NCBI GenBank assembly: GCA_023301005.1
Contig: JALZVK010000088.1
Coordinates: 1-36,309, forward strand
Source of the DNA: Saprospiraceae bacterium
GTDB lineage: Bacteria; Bacteroidota; Bacteroidia; Chitinophagales; Saprospiraceae
DNA length: 36,309 nucleotides
Reading direction: 5' to 3'
The notes under the pieces were generated by a model. It worked only from the letters and a program-made list of their open reading frames with translations, was not told where the DNA came from and did not search any database. A program made the translations under genes and the position numbers. Of the stretch, positions 24,019-33,524 are shown one piece after another. Each line of letters starts with the position of its first letter. The first letter of the stretch is position 1.

Positions 24019-27000
24019 ATGACATTCAAAGCTTCCCTTTGGATAACACTTTTGTTAATCCCGATTATTACTTTTTCGCAACAAACTCACAGATGCCACT
24101 CTGACGAAAGAATGGAAACTGCATTTCAATTAGACCCTGAGTATAAAAAAGCACTACTCAAAGAACAATCTCAACCATCAACTCTTCCATCAAATTCTCA
24201 AAAAGCAATGATGAACATTGTAACGATTCCCGTTCATGTCATCTTAGTTCATCCTCCAGGTCAACCTATTGGGACAGGAGATAATTTTTCATTAGCACAT
24301 GTTGAATCTCAGATTCAAGTTTTAAATGAAGACTTCCGTCGTATGAATGCCGATGCAGGCAACACGCCGTCAGTTTTCCCTGCTGATGATTCTGAGATAG
24401 AATTTTGTTTAGCAGCCTTTGACGAAAATGGAAATCCTACAGATGGAATTACTCGATACGGAACTAATGATAATCTCGACGATGATGAATTTTCCATAAA
24501 ATCTGCCACAGGTTGGGATAGAAATTTATACCTCAACTTTTGGGTCGGATCTGGTTTAGGAGGTATTTTAGGATGGGCGTATTTACCGTCAACTAATAAT
24601 TTGCCCAATGCAACTTTGGATGGAGTAGTGGTGGCATCTTGTACTTTTGGAGGACCAGGTTTTGGTTCTTGTACACCTTATCATTTAGGTAGAACTGGAA
24701 CACATGAGGTTGGACATTATTTAGGGCTGCGACATGTATGGGGAAATGGAGGATGTAATAGTGATGATAATATTGCCGATACGCCAATACAAACTGGTTC
24801 TAATTTTGGTTGTCCTAATCACCCTGATCCAAGTTGTAATAATGGTGGAGATATGTTTATGAATTATATGGATTATGTGAATGATAATTGTATGAATGCA
24901 TTTACGACAGGGCAAGCAACTCGAATGAATCAAATACTCAATAACTCTCGATCAAGTCTTCTGACTGCTGCCAATACTAAATGTCAATCATCAGGAGTGC
25001 CGTTGACTTTATCTATTTCGAGTCAGACCGATGTGACTTGTAATGGTTTAAATGATGGAACGATTACAGTCAATGCAACTGGAGGTTCAGGTACTTTTAC
25101 TTACTCGATTGATGGAGGCAACGGACAAAATAGTAATACATTTACGGGAGTGGCAGCAGGCAATCATGTCATCGAAGTTGACGATGGATCGAGTACACTT
25201 TCGATAACAGTTACGATTACAGAACCTGATGTTTTATTCCCAATTGTTACTGACCAATTTGATGTAAGTTGCTTCGGTGAGAATGATGCCATCCTTACAG
25301 TAAGTGCTGTAGGTGGAACAAATAATACAGGTCCAGGAGGTTATCAGTTTAGTTTGGACAATGGAAATTATACGCCTAATACTTCTTTTTTCAATTTGTC
25401 GGCAGGCGTTTATACCTTGAATGTAAAAGATGAAAATGATTGTATAAGCAATACTTCAGTAATTATAAATGAACCAAGTGAGTTGATTTCATTTATTCAA
25501 AATGAAGTCGGAATTGATTGTGCGGGGCAAAGTAATGGTTCGGTAGAGATTGCTTCGATAGGAGGAAATCCTAATTATCAATATTCATTAGACCAATCTC
25601 AATATACGTTTAACAATGTATTTACAAATTTGTCGAGTGGAACTTATTTCCTTTCTACCTTAGATGATAATGGATGTGATCACCAATTTACTTTTACTTT
25701 GGCGGAGCCAAATTCTATGGTTGTAAATATTTCACAACAAACTAATTTAGATTGTTTTGGAGATTCAAATGGAATGATAGAAGTGAATGCGCAAGGTGGA
25801 GGATCTGGTTTTCAGTATGCCATTAATAATGGTGGATTTCAAAGTAATCCTATTTTTAATAACCTCACAGGAGGTAATTATGTAGTGACCGTGCAAGATG
25901 CGAATGGTTGTATTGAGGTGTTAAATACAACAATATCTGAACCTGCGGAATTGACTATGAATATTGCTAACCAAATTAATGTCAATTGTTTTGGAGAAAA
26001 TACAGGAAGTATTTCTGTTAATGCAATTGGCGGTTCAGGCAATCTGAATATCTCTATGAATGGTACTACGATGACGGGTAATTCTGTTTCGTTTGAAAAT
26101 TTATCAGCAGGGAATTATATGATATTAGTAGAAGATGCAAATAATTGTAGTCAGCTTACTTCTGTTGATATTACTCAAAATGATGAGATAACTCTTTTTG
26201 CAACCAATACTCAAAATGTAAATTGTAACGGAGATAATAACGGACAAATTACAGTCGAGTCACTTGGAGGTGCTGGAGACTTTACCTATTCCATCAATGG
26301 AAATAATCAAAATAATAACAATGTATTTACAAATTTGTCAGGCGGAAATTATACCATCGAATCTACCGATGTAGTAGGTTGTGTAACTGATATAATTGTA
26401 ACTATCGATGAACCTGCCGAACTTATATCTCAAGTTAATCAACAAACTAATATTGATTGTTTTGGGGCAAATAATGGATCTGTTCAATTATCAGCTTCGG
26501 GTGGAAATGGAACGATTCAATTTTCAATTGGAAATGAAACGAACTCCTCTGGAGTGTTTAATAATTTACCTGCGGGAAATTTTAATGCAATTATTTTCGA
26601 TGAAAATAATTGTACGGAAACTTTAAATTTGACTATCACAGAACCATCTGAAATAATTGCACAAGTTGCTAACTCAACTTCAGTAAATTGTTTTGGAAAT
26701 AATAATGGTGCATTTGAAATATCAGTTTCAGGTGGAAATTCCAACTACACATTTGATAATGGAATGACCTCTAATGCTACAGGGATTTTTAATAATCTTT
26801 CGGCTGGTAATTATCTAGTTACGGTTACCGATGGAAATAATTGTACCACTACAATCGAGTCAAACATTTCCCAACCTAATCAATTAGTTACCAATATTGC
26901 CAACCAACAAAATGTAAATTGTTTCGGAGAAAATTCAGGTTCCATATCTCTACAAGCTAATGGCGGTGTAGGTAACATTACATTTACATTAAATGGAAAC

Positions 27001-30000
27001 TCAAATGCCACAGGTGATTTTCAAAATCTTCCAAGTGGAAATTATAGCATAATTGCAACTGATGAAAATAATTGTGAAAGCATTGTTACAATTTCTATTG
27101 ACGAACCTACCGAGTTGAATTTGTCTATTACAAATATTACTCAAGCAAGTTGCGCAGGACAAGAAGGTGCGATTCAAGTCAACGCAACAGGCGGAACTGG
27201 AAGCTATCAATATTCAATTCCTAACAACTCTAATAGTTCTGGAAATTTTTCAGGACTGACAGGTGGAACTTATAATGTACAAGTTACCGATGGCAACGGA
27301 TGTACGACTTCAGTCGAAGTTGACATCAACGAACCGAACGCAATTAATGCTTCAGTTGCTCAAATCCAAAATATCAATTGCTTTGGAAATAATAATGGAA
27401 GTGTCCAAATTACAGCAAATGGCGGCGCAGGAACTTTGACTTATATGTTGGGAAATGAGACAAATACAACTGGACAATTTTCAAATTTAACAGCAGGCAA
27501 TTACGGAGTAATTGTAACAGATGATAATAATTGTACTTCGACAATCGCTTTAGAAATTACTCAACCTGATGAATTAATTACCAATATTTTAACTCAACAA
27601 AATGTAAATTGTTTTGGAGAAAATTCAGGTTCCGTATCGCTACAAGCTAATGGTGGCGTAGGTAACATTACATTTACATTAAATGGAAATTCAAATACTA
27701 CAGGTGATTTTCAAAATCTTACAGTTGGAAATTATAACATAATTGCAACTGATGAAAATAATTGTGAAAGCATTGTTACAATTTCTATTGATGAACCTAC
27801 GGAATTAAATTTATCAGTTACAACTGTTACGCAAGCAAGTTGCGCAGGTGATGAAGGTGCGATACAAGTTGATGCCACAGGTGGAGTAGGAGGTTACCAA
27901 TATTCGATTCCAAACAACTCGAATAACTCTGGAAACTTCGCAGGATTGTCAGGTGGAATTTATAATGTACAAGTCACAGATGCCAACGGTTGTACAGCAA
28001 CAGTTCAAGTTGACATCAACGAACCTAACGCACTTAATGCTTCCGTTGACCAAATCCAAAATGTAAATTGTTTCGGAGATAATAATGGAAGTTTCCAAAT
28101 TATAGGAAATGGCGGCGCAGGAACTTTGACTTATATGTTGGGAAATGAGACGAACACAACTGGACAATTTTCAAATTTGACAGCAGGGAATTATGATGTA
28201 GTTATTGCAGATGATAATAATTGTACGTCAACTATTAATGTATCAATTACTCAACCTGACGAACTTATTATTTCAACGACATCAGTAGCAATGCCAAGTT
28301 GTTGGGAAGGAACAGATGGTGCGGTGAATCTTGCTGCAACAGGTGGAACTGGAAATTTAACTTACAGTCTAGCAAGTCAAAATAACTCTTCAGGTATTTT
28401 CGAAAATTTAGAAAATGGAACTTACCTATTTAATGTAGCAGATGAAAATGGTTGTGTGGATCAGATTGAAATTCAAATCACAGCACCGACATCAATTACA
28501 ACTATGATAAATGATATGCAACATATTTCATGCGCAGGTGCGAATGATGGAATTGCAGATTTGTCAGCAATCGGAGGTACGGGAAGTTATACTTACACTC
28601 TAGGAAATGAATCAAATACAACTGGATATTTTGATGGAATTGCAGCAGGAAACTACGTTGTTTTGATTACAGATGAAAATGATTGTGTATCAGAATTAAC
28701 TTTAGATTATAATGAACCGCAATCAATTACTTTTGTAACAATAAACTTACAAGATATAGATTGTAGTGGCGATGCAACTGGATTTGTTCAGTTAGATGCC
28801 AACGGCGGAACAGGAACATTGACTTATACTTTAGGAACGGAAACGAATACCACAGGTGAATTTGAAAATTTGCCAAGCGGAAATTATGCGCTTCAAATTA
28901 CCGACGAAAATAATTGTATCATAACTGACAACATTCAAATCATAGATGCGACACCTATCCAACCGATTGTCGAAAACATTAGCGATGCCAATTGTTTTGG
29001 AGAAAATTCAGGATTGATTGATTTTACAGCGATGGGCGGTGCAGGCGGATTTGAATATACAATTGGAAATGAAACCAACACCACAGGACTATTTGAAAAT
29101 CTTCCTGCTGGATTTTATGAAATCATTTTTACTGATGCTAATGATTGTACGACTAGTATGAATATTACGATTAATCAACCTTCGCCAGTTATTTCTACTG
29201 CGAATGAGATTACGGGAATACATTGTTATGGAGATTCCAATGGATCGATTCAATTAACTGGAATGGGCGGAATTGGTAACTATATTTATTCCCTAAATAA
29301 TGATTCTAACACGACAGGTTTATTTGAAAATCTAAGCGCAGGCGATTACGATTTCGTCATTCAAGATGGAAATGGTTGTGAGTCGGTTACAACATTTACA
29401 CTTACTCAACCTGATGAAATTTTAATTTCAATTATAGATGAAACTCCTGCTGATTGTGCGGGAAGTGCAACAGGTACGGTAACTGTACAAGGTATGAATG
29501 GCGTAGGAACATTTGAATATCAATTAAATAACGAAACGAACACGACAGGGATTTTCGAAAATCTTGCAGCAGGGATTTACGATTTGGTAGTGACAGATGC
29601 GAATGGATGTATAGCTGAAAGGAGTGTTCCAGTTTCTGAAAATAGCGATATAGCAGTAGAGAGTAATTGGTCGATGAATGTCGATTGCTTTGGAAATGAT
29701 AATGGAGAAATTCATGTGGTGGCTGCGAGTATAGCAGGTGCAGTTACTTTTGAATTGGATGGAATAGGTACAATTAGCAGTACGGGAGATTTCGAAAATC
29801 TACCTCCAGGAATTTATAATGTTATCATTACTGATGTCAATAATTGTTCGCTCATTCTTCCTTTCGAAATTACAGAACCAATGGAAGTGAATTTAGAAGT
29901 TACTGCAATTTCTAATATTGATTGCTTTGGAGATGATACTGGAGTTGTCAATTTAAATGCGACAGGCGGTGCTGAAAATTTCACCTATACTATAGATGGA

Positions 30001-30624
30001 AATTCCAATATGATAGGAATTTTTGAAAATCTTTCAGCAGGAACTTTTACTGCGAATGTAGTAGATGGAAATGGTTGTACGCAAATGCAAACTATCGAAA
30101 TCGTTCAACCTGACGAACTTACTATTTCACTTAATGCTTCAACTCCTGACCTCGGTAACGATGATGGAAGTGCGACTTTCGATGGAGTAGGAGGTGTGAG
30201 TCCGTACACTTATTCCATAAATGGAATAGATTATCAGAGTGTAAATATCTTTGAAAATTTGTCAGGAGGTGGTTACGATATTTTCATTCAAGATGCGAAT
30301 GGTTGTATTACACAATCGACATTTACGATAGAAATGCAGACGAGTACATTTACACCTAACAATACAATTACAAGTTTGGATATTTTTCCAAATCCATTTT
30401 CTGAAAATTTATTTTTAGAAATAAACATTACAATAGCGCAGCAATTCCAAATCAATATGTGGACAGTTACAGGACAAGTAGTCTATCAGAATAATGTTGA
30501 TTTGGGACAAGGGAAACATACGATTCCTTTAGATTATGATACTGGAATGGCAGCGGGAGTTTATGTATTGCAAGTGAGTAATCAGGATGGCGAGGTTGGA
30601 TATTTTAAATTAATTAAACAGTAA
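24019..30624 (+). CDS. Secreted M43 metalloprotease with SprB repeats and T9SS sorting tail
   Basis: A 2201-residue extracellular protein. A signal peptide (1-20) is followed by a pro-like segment and a pappalysin/cytophagalysin-type (M43) protease domain (about 65-325). This domain has the zinc motif HEVGHYLGLRH (His229, Glu230, His233, His239) and the Met-turn MNYMDY (281-286). From about 330 to 2110 come SprB repeats of about 77 residues, each opening with a DCFG/NCFG-type motif and 'NNG.i.l...GG' and closing with 'f.nL.aGnY.v.v.D.n.C'; I count 22 with the Cys plus one Cys-less final unit. The tail (about 2115-2201), with SLDIFPNPFSENLFLEI and ending YFKLIKQ, is a type A T9SS sorting domain, so it should be secreted and anchored at the surface. 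Likely roles are surface proteolysis or adhesion. Confidence 0.9.
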   Translation: MTFKASLWITLLLIPIITFSQQTHRCHSDERMETAFQLDPEYKKALLKEQSQPSTLPSNSQKAMMNIVTIPVHVILVHPPGQPIGTGDNFSLAHVESQIQVLNEDFRRMNADAGNTPSVFPADDSEIEFCLAAFDENGNPTDGITRYGTNDNLDDDEFSIKSATGWDRNLYLNFWVGSGLGGILGWAYLPSTNNLPNATLDGVVVASCTFGGPGFGSCTPYHLGRTGTHEVGHYLGLRHVWGNGGCNSDDNIADTPIQTGSNFGCPNHPDPSCNNGGDMFMNYMDYVNDNCMNAFTTGQATRMNQILNNSRSSLLTAANTKCQSSGVPLTLSISSQTDVTCNGLNDGTITVNATGGSGTFTYSIDGGNGQNSNTFTGVAAGNHVIEVDDGSSTLSITVTITEPDVLFPIVTDQFDVSCFGENDAILTVSAVGGTNNTGPGGYQFSLDNGNYTPNTSFFNLSAGVYTLNVKDENDCISNTSVIINEPSELISFIQNEVGIDCAGQSNGSVEIASIGGNPNYQYSLDQSQYTFNNVFTNLSSGTYFLSTLDDNGCDHQFTFTLAEPNSMVVNISQQTNLDCFGDSNGMIEVNAQGGGSGFQYAINNGGFQSNPIFNNLTGGNYVVTVQDANGCIEVLNTTISEPAELTMNIANQINVNCFGENTGSISVNAIGGSGNLNISMNGTTMTGNSVSFENLSAGNYMILVEDANNCSQLTSVDITQNDEITLFATNTQNVNCNGDNNGQITVESLGGAGDFTYSINGNNQNNNNVFTNLSGGNYTIESTDVVGCVTDIIVTIDEPAELISQVNQQTNIDCFGANNGSVQLSASGGNGTIQFSIGNETNSSGVFNNLPAGNFNAIIFDENNCTETLNLTITEPSEIIAQVANSTSVNCFGNNNGAFEISVSGGNSNYTFDNGMTSNATGIFNNLSAGNYLVTVTDGNNCTTTIESNISQPNQLVTNIANQQNVNCFGENSGSISLQANGGVGNITFTLNGNSNATGDFQNLPSGNYSIIATDENNCESIVTISIDEPTELNLSITNITQASCAGQEGAIQVNATGGTGSYQYSIPNNSNSSGNFSGLTGGTYNVQVTDGNGCTTSVEVDINEPNAINASVAQIQNINCFGNNNGSVQITANGGAGTLTYMLGNETNTTGQFSNLTAGNYGVIVTDDNNCTSTIALEITQPDELITNILTQQNVNCFGENSGSVSLQANGGVGNITFTLNGNSNTTGDFQNLTVGNYNIIATDENNCESIVTISIDEPTELNLSVTTVTQASCAGDEGAIQVDATGGVGGYQYSIPNNSNNSGNFAGLSGGIYNVQVTDANGCTATVQVDINEPNALNASVDQIQNVNCFGDNNGSFQIIGNGGAGTLTYMLGNETNTTGQFSNLTAGNYDVVIADDNNCTSTINVSITQPDELIISTTSVAMPSCWEGTDGAVNLAATGGTGNLTYSLASQNNSSGIFENLENGTYLFNVADENGCVDQIEIQITAPTSITTMINDMQHISCAGANDGIADLSAIGGTGSYTYTLGNESNTTGYFDGIAAGNYVVLITDENDCVSELTLDYNEPQSITFVTINLQDIDCSGDATGFVQLDANGGTGTLTYTLGTETNTTGEFENLPSGNYALQITDENNCIITDNIQIIDATPIQPIVENISDANCFGENSGLIDFTAMGGAGGFEYTIGNETNTTGLFENLPAGFYEIIFTDANDCTTSMNITINQPSPVISTANEITGIHCYGDSNGSIQLTGMGGIGNYIYSLNNDSNTTGLFENLSAGDYDFVIQDGNGCESVTTFTLTQPDEILISIIDETPADCAGSATGTVTVQGMNGVGTFEYQLNNETNTTGIFENLAAGIYDLVVTDANGCIAERSVPVSENSDIAVESNWSMNVDCFGNDNGEIHVVAASIAGAVTFELDGIGTISSTGDFENLPPGIYNVIITDVNNCSLILPFEITEPMEVNLEVTAISNIDCFGDDTGVVNLNATGGAENFTYTIDGNSNMIGIFENLSAGTFTANVVDGNGCTQMQTIEIVQPDELTISLNASTPDLGNDDGSATFDGVGGVSPYTYSINGIDYQSVNIFENLSGGGYDIFIQDANGCITQSTFTIEMQTSTFTPNNTITSLDIFPNPFSENLFLEINITIAQQFQINMWTVTGQVVYQNNVDLGQGKHTIPLDYDTGMAAGVYVLQVSNQDGEVGYFKLIKQ
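26881..28260 (+). repeat. Tandem duplication of a three-unit SprB block
   Basis: Copy 1 (26881-27570) and copy 2 (27571-28260) have an exact 690-base period, equal to 230 residues or three SprB units. Long stretches are identical in DNA, such as the region starting aatgtaaattgtt at 26911 and 27601. The other SprB units are much less alike, so this block was duplicated recently. Confidence 0.88.
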
Positions 30625-30783
30625 TGCGACAAGTCGCAATTAATAATTGAAAATTGAGAATTATCGAGTTAACTTAGAACAAAAATTATTGATAATAGGA
30701 AAAATAATAAGCTATTGCTACTCGTTTTAAAACTCTATTGTCGTAAATCAAGTTAACTCGACAATTTTTAATTTTCAATTATT
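30625..30783. repeat. attgaaaatt palindrome (family E, copy 3)
   Basis: 34-base arms (30642-30675 and 30750-30783) match at 31 positions, with differences mostly of the G-T wobble type. The left end is the small palindrome gcgacaagtcgc directly after the protease stop. This is the only complete copy of the family here. Confidence 0.85.
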
Positions 30784-30826
30784 AAATGCCTATTTTTACA
30801 CATTAAAAAATTTAAATAAAATAAAA

Positions 30827-31549
30827 ATGAAAAAAGCATTATACGTTTTAACTGTCATATCGATAATGATGTTTATGGCAAATGACACACAAGCTCAAAG
30901 AAAAAAGAATAAAAATAAAGCTGCAACAGAAACAACGAACTTAAAAACATTTCAAGATTCCGTTTCTTACGCTTATGGATTTTTGATAGGTAAGCAAATG
31001 AAAGAAATGGGAGAGGTAAATCACGAAGTTGTAAAAATTGGATTAGATGATCAATTTTCCAATAAACCAATTCTTACTGAATCAGAGGCGCAAGACTTAA
31101 TGACACAATCAAGATTGCGAAAAGAAGAAATGGAAAGAAAAAAACAAGAAGAAGTCGGCGCTGCCAATATTGCTAAAAACAAAGAATTCTTAGCTGCAAA
31201 TATTAAGAAAAAAGGAGTCAAAGCAACTACTAGTGGATTACAATATAAAGTATTGAAACCTGCAAGTGGCGCTAGACCAGTTGCTAAAAACAAAGTAAAA
31301 GTTCACTACGAAGGACGTCTATTAGATGGAACTGTTTTCGATAGTTCTTATAAAAGAGGTAAAGCTGCAACCTTCGGATTGAATCAAGTGATCAAAGGTT
31401 GGACGGAAGGACTTCAACTTATGGAGACAGGTGCTAAATACCAATTTTATATTCCTGCTGCACTTGCTTATGGAGTTCGTGGTCAAAGAGGAATTCCATC
31501 TAATTCACTTTTGATTTTTGATGTGGAGTTGTTGGAGATTGTGAAGTAA
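30827..31549 (+). CDS. FKBP-type peptidyl-prolyl cis-trans isomerase
   Basis: Exported foldase of 240 residues: signal peptide (1-23, ending TQAQ), a helical FKBP N-terminal (Mip-type dimerisation) domain (about 40-120, FQDSVSYAYGFLIGKQMKEMG), and a C-terminal FKBP domain (about 130-240) with VKVHYEGRLLDGTVFDSSYKRG, VIKGWTEGLQLM, YQFYIPAALAYG and NSLLIFDVELL. No lipobox is seen, so the mature protein is probably periplasmic. It likely helps folding of exported proteins; its position after a very large T9SS substrate is suggestive, but the two are separated by a palindromic repeat and probably transcribed apart. A terminator follows. Confidence 0.92.
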   Translation: MKKALYVLTVISIMMFMANDTQAQRKKNKNKAATETTNLKTFQDSVSYAYGFLIGKQMKEMGEVNHEVVKIGLDDQFSNKPILTESEAQDLMTQSRLRKEEMERKKQEEVGAANIAKNKEFLAANIKKKGVKATTSGLQYKVLKPASGARPVAKNKVKVHYEGRLLDGTVFDSSYKRGKAATFGLNQVIKGWTEGLQLMETGAKYQFYIPAALAYGVRGQRGIPSNSLLIFDVELLEIVK

Positions 31550-31565
31550 GCACGTTTAGAATTTA

Positions 31566-31617
31566 TAAAAAAAGATACACACTTTTGATTCGTAATGGTC
31601 GGGAGTGTGTATTTTTT
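31566..31617 (+). terminator. Intrinsic terminator after the FKBP gene
   Basis: The arms atacacact (31575-31583) and agtgtgtat (31604-31612) pair perfectly around a 20-base loop. A T run follows. It begins 17 bases past the stop codon. Confidence 0.75.
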
Positions 31618-31619
31618 AT

Positions 31620-31680
31620 TTAAGTAGTTAGACAAAAGATATTTCATATAAAACACGTTTTCTATTGTCTAACTACTTAA
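31620..31680. repeat. Inverted repeat ttaagtagttagacaa (family G)
   Basis: The 16-bp arms (31620-31635 and 31665-31680) are perfect complements, with a 29-base spacer. There is no other copy in the window. It lies between the FKBP terminator and the endonuclease start at 31712. Confidence 0.8.
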
Positions 31681-31711
31681 GTTCGTAGAAATATTTAAAA
31701 TTAAAAAAAGA

Positions 31712-32434
31712 ATGAATCATCCAAATTATAAAAGAGAAACGAGATACGGTTTACCAGAAGCTGACCAAATTCTATACAATAGAAATTACGTAGTTGGTTA
31801 TTCCTATTATTTCAGGCAAGCCAAATGGGCATTAGAAATAGTTGATTCCGAAGAATCTGAAGTAGAACGAAAAGATCACTTTCGTTCAGATTATAGAATT
31901 CCAGAAAGATTTAGAGCGGATAAAGAAGTCTATGAAGGTTCAGGTTATCATCGTGGTCATCTAGTGGCAAGTGCTAATAAGTTGGAAAGTGAAATCCATA
32001 ATAGTGAGACTTTTTTACTTTCTAATATGTCTCCTCAAAAACCTAAATTCAATAGCGGTATCTGGAAAAAATTAGAAGATGCTGTAAGAAAATTAGACCA
32101 ACAAGAAAGCGTATTTGAAACCTATGTAATATCTGGACCTATATTTTATTTTGATAAAGATGTGATTATGATGGGCGATGAAAATGAAAAAATCAAAGTG
32201 ACTTTACCGATTCCACATGCTTTCTTTAAATCAATTCTGGTAGAAAAAAATACAGGTACGATTAATATGTGGTCTTTTATTATTCCAAATAAAAAGTCGA
32301 GTAAAGAACTAGATGAGTTTTTAGTAGAAACATCTAAAGTAGAAAAAGTATCAGGCTTGTTATTATGGGAGACGCTTCTTGGTACCAAAATGATTAATAA
32401 GAAAAATAAAATATCGAAGATGTGGAAGTATTGA
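31712..32434 (+). CDS. DNA/RNA non-specific endonuclease (beta-beta-alpha metal type)
   Basis: Nuclease of the NUC1/EndA/EndoG family, 240 residues. The catalytic motif usually written DRGH is HRGH here (80-83, in GYHRGHLVAS), with His83 the general base. The metal-ligand region NMSPQKPKFNSGIWKKLE (105-122, Asn105) is standard, and SGPIF with later NMWSFIIPN completes the core. No signal peptide or lipobox is found, which is unusual because most bacterial members are secreted. It could act inside the cell, leave by another route, or have a misplaced start, but no upstream in-frame extension is evident. No immunity gene is adjacent. Confidence 0.88.
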   Translation: MNHPNYKRETRYGLPEADQILYNRNYVVGYSYYFRQAKWALEIVDSEESEVERKDHFRSDYRIPERFRADKEVYEGSGYHRGHLVASANKLESEIHNSETFLLSNMSPQKPKFNSGIWKKLEDAVRKLDQQESVFETYVISGPIFYFDKDVIMMGDENEKIKVTLPIPHAFFKSILVEKNTGTINMWSFIIPNKKSSKELDEFLVETSKVEKVSGLLLWETLLGTKMINKKNKISKMWKY

Positions 32435-32435
32435 A

Positions 32436-32672
32436 TAGAACACGGATGCCGCGGATTGAGCGGATTTTAGCGGATTTTGACGATTAAACTTGTATGGATT
32501 TTACGAGCGACTTTGTATGGACTTTACGATTGAACTTATTTATCAATTTTAAATAAAAAAAACAAAGTCGCTAGTCAAAAAAAAATCAAACAAGTTAGCT
32601 CGAAAAAAATCCATACAAAGTCGCTCGTCAAAATCCGCTAAAATCCGCTCAATCCGCGGCATCCGTGTTCTA
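32436..32672. repeat. gcggatt-word palindrome with perfect 47-bp arms (family C)
   Basis: A 237-bp element starts 2 bases after the endonuclease stop. Outer arms 32436-32482 and 32626-32672 are perfect complements over 47 bp and built of gcggatt/gcggatttta words. Inside, a second level of pairing joins gcgactttgtatgg (about 32507-32520) with ccatacaaagtcgc (about 32611-32624), and related words recur near 32573-32600. Confidence 0.93.
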
Positions 32673-32707
32673 TCAAAAATCCATTCGACATTTCCTTCCA
32701 AAAACAT

Positions 32708-32715
32708 TACATTTG
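32708..32715 (+). promoter_or_regulatory. -10-like promoter box of the acyltransferase gene
   Basis: TACATTTG matches TAnnTTTG exactly but ends only 4 bases before the ATG at 32720. Transcription would start at or next to the start codon, implying a leaderless mRNA. Confidence 0.5.
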
Positions 32716-32719
32716 CAAA

Positions 32720-33298
32720 ATGTTAAAAGCATCTGCCAAATTTGTATTAAGATTACAAGGATGGTCAGTTAAATCTGAGTATCCAAAAGAAGCATATCGT
32801 TGCGTAATGATAGCAGCTCCGCATACCTCCAATTGGGACGGTTACTTTGTACGAGTAGCATTATGGGTATTAGGTATTCCAGTAAAAATAGCGATTAAAG
32901 ATTATTGGACAAAAGGACCAATTGGTTTCATTACCAAAGGAATAGGATTCTTAGGAATAGATCGAAGTAAAAAAGACCCCAACAAACCTCGAAGAAGCCA
33001 AACCGAACAAATGGCTGATTTTTTTAAAAAATATGAAGAGATTGCTTTAGTAATCGCACCTGAAGGAAGTCGAACCTTGAAAAAGCAATGGAAATTAGGC
33101 TTTTATTATGTTGCTAAAATGGCGAATGTTCCCATCACTTTTGGATATTTAGATTACGAAAAAAAGGAAGCAGGTGTAGGAGGAATGATTATGCCTACTG
33201 ATAATTTAGAAGCTGACATGAAAAAGATAATGGAATTCTACAAAAATATATCTCCTCAAAATCCAGCAAATTATAGCCTAGATGAACGTTATGTCTAA
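32720..33298 (+). CDS. PlsC-like lysophospholipid acyltransferase
   Basis: Glycerolipid acyltransferase family protein of 192 residues, shorter than typical PlsC (about 240). Motif I is HTSNWD (His35 to Asp40, the HX4D signature) in APHTSNWDG, and motif III is APEGSRT (113-119). The FLGIDRSKK segment (77-85) holds the motif II Arg. The HTSNWDG form defines a subgroup common in Bacteroidota. The likely reaction is acyl transfer to lysophosphatidate or a related lipid at the inner face of the membrane. There is no strong N-terminal transmembrane helix. It sits alone between a palindromic element and the beta-barrel protein gene. Confidence 0.85.
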   Translation: MLKASAKFVLRLQGWSVKSEYPKEAYRCVMIAAPHTSNWDGYFVRVALWVLGIPVKIAIKDYWTKGPIGFITKGIGFLGIDRSKKDPNKPRRSQTEQMADFFKKYEEIALVIAPEGSRTLKKQWKLGFYYVAKMANVPITFGYLDYEKKEAGVGGMIMPTDNLEADMKKIMEFYKNISPQNPANYSLDERYV

Positions 33299-33444
33299 TT
33301 GATGACGCTTACCCAAGTATAAATTTATTTTTCAATTCTTACCACAAGTTTAATTCTAATTAAAACTCTAATAGTCACTTCTTTGAAGTGAACTAAGAAT
33401 TTATATTGACGTAACATCAAAATATTTACACTTTAAAATAAATC

Positions 33445-33480
33445 AAGACATCCTAAACCATAAAGGCTTGTCTTTTGTTT
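33445..33480 (+). terminator. Weak terminator-like hairpin before the beta-barrel protein gene
   Basis: aagaca (33445-33450) pairs with tgtctt (33469-33474), and cct (33452-33454) with agg (33464-33466), followed by a broken T run (ttttgttt). It lies about 150 bases after the acyltransferase stop. It could instead be part of the leader of the next gene. Confidence 0.4.
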
Positions 33481-33524
33481 AGACCCTTTAAATTACATTT
33501 TTAAAAAAAAATAATACCTATCTA

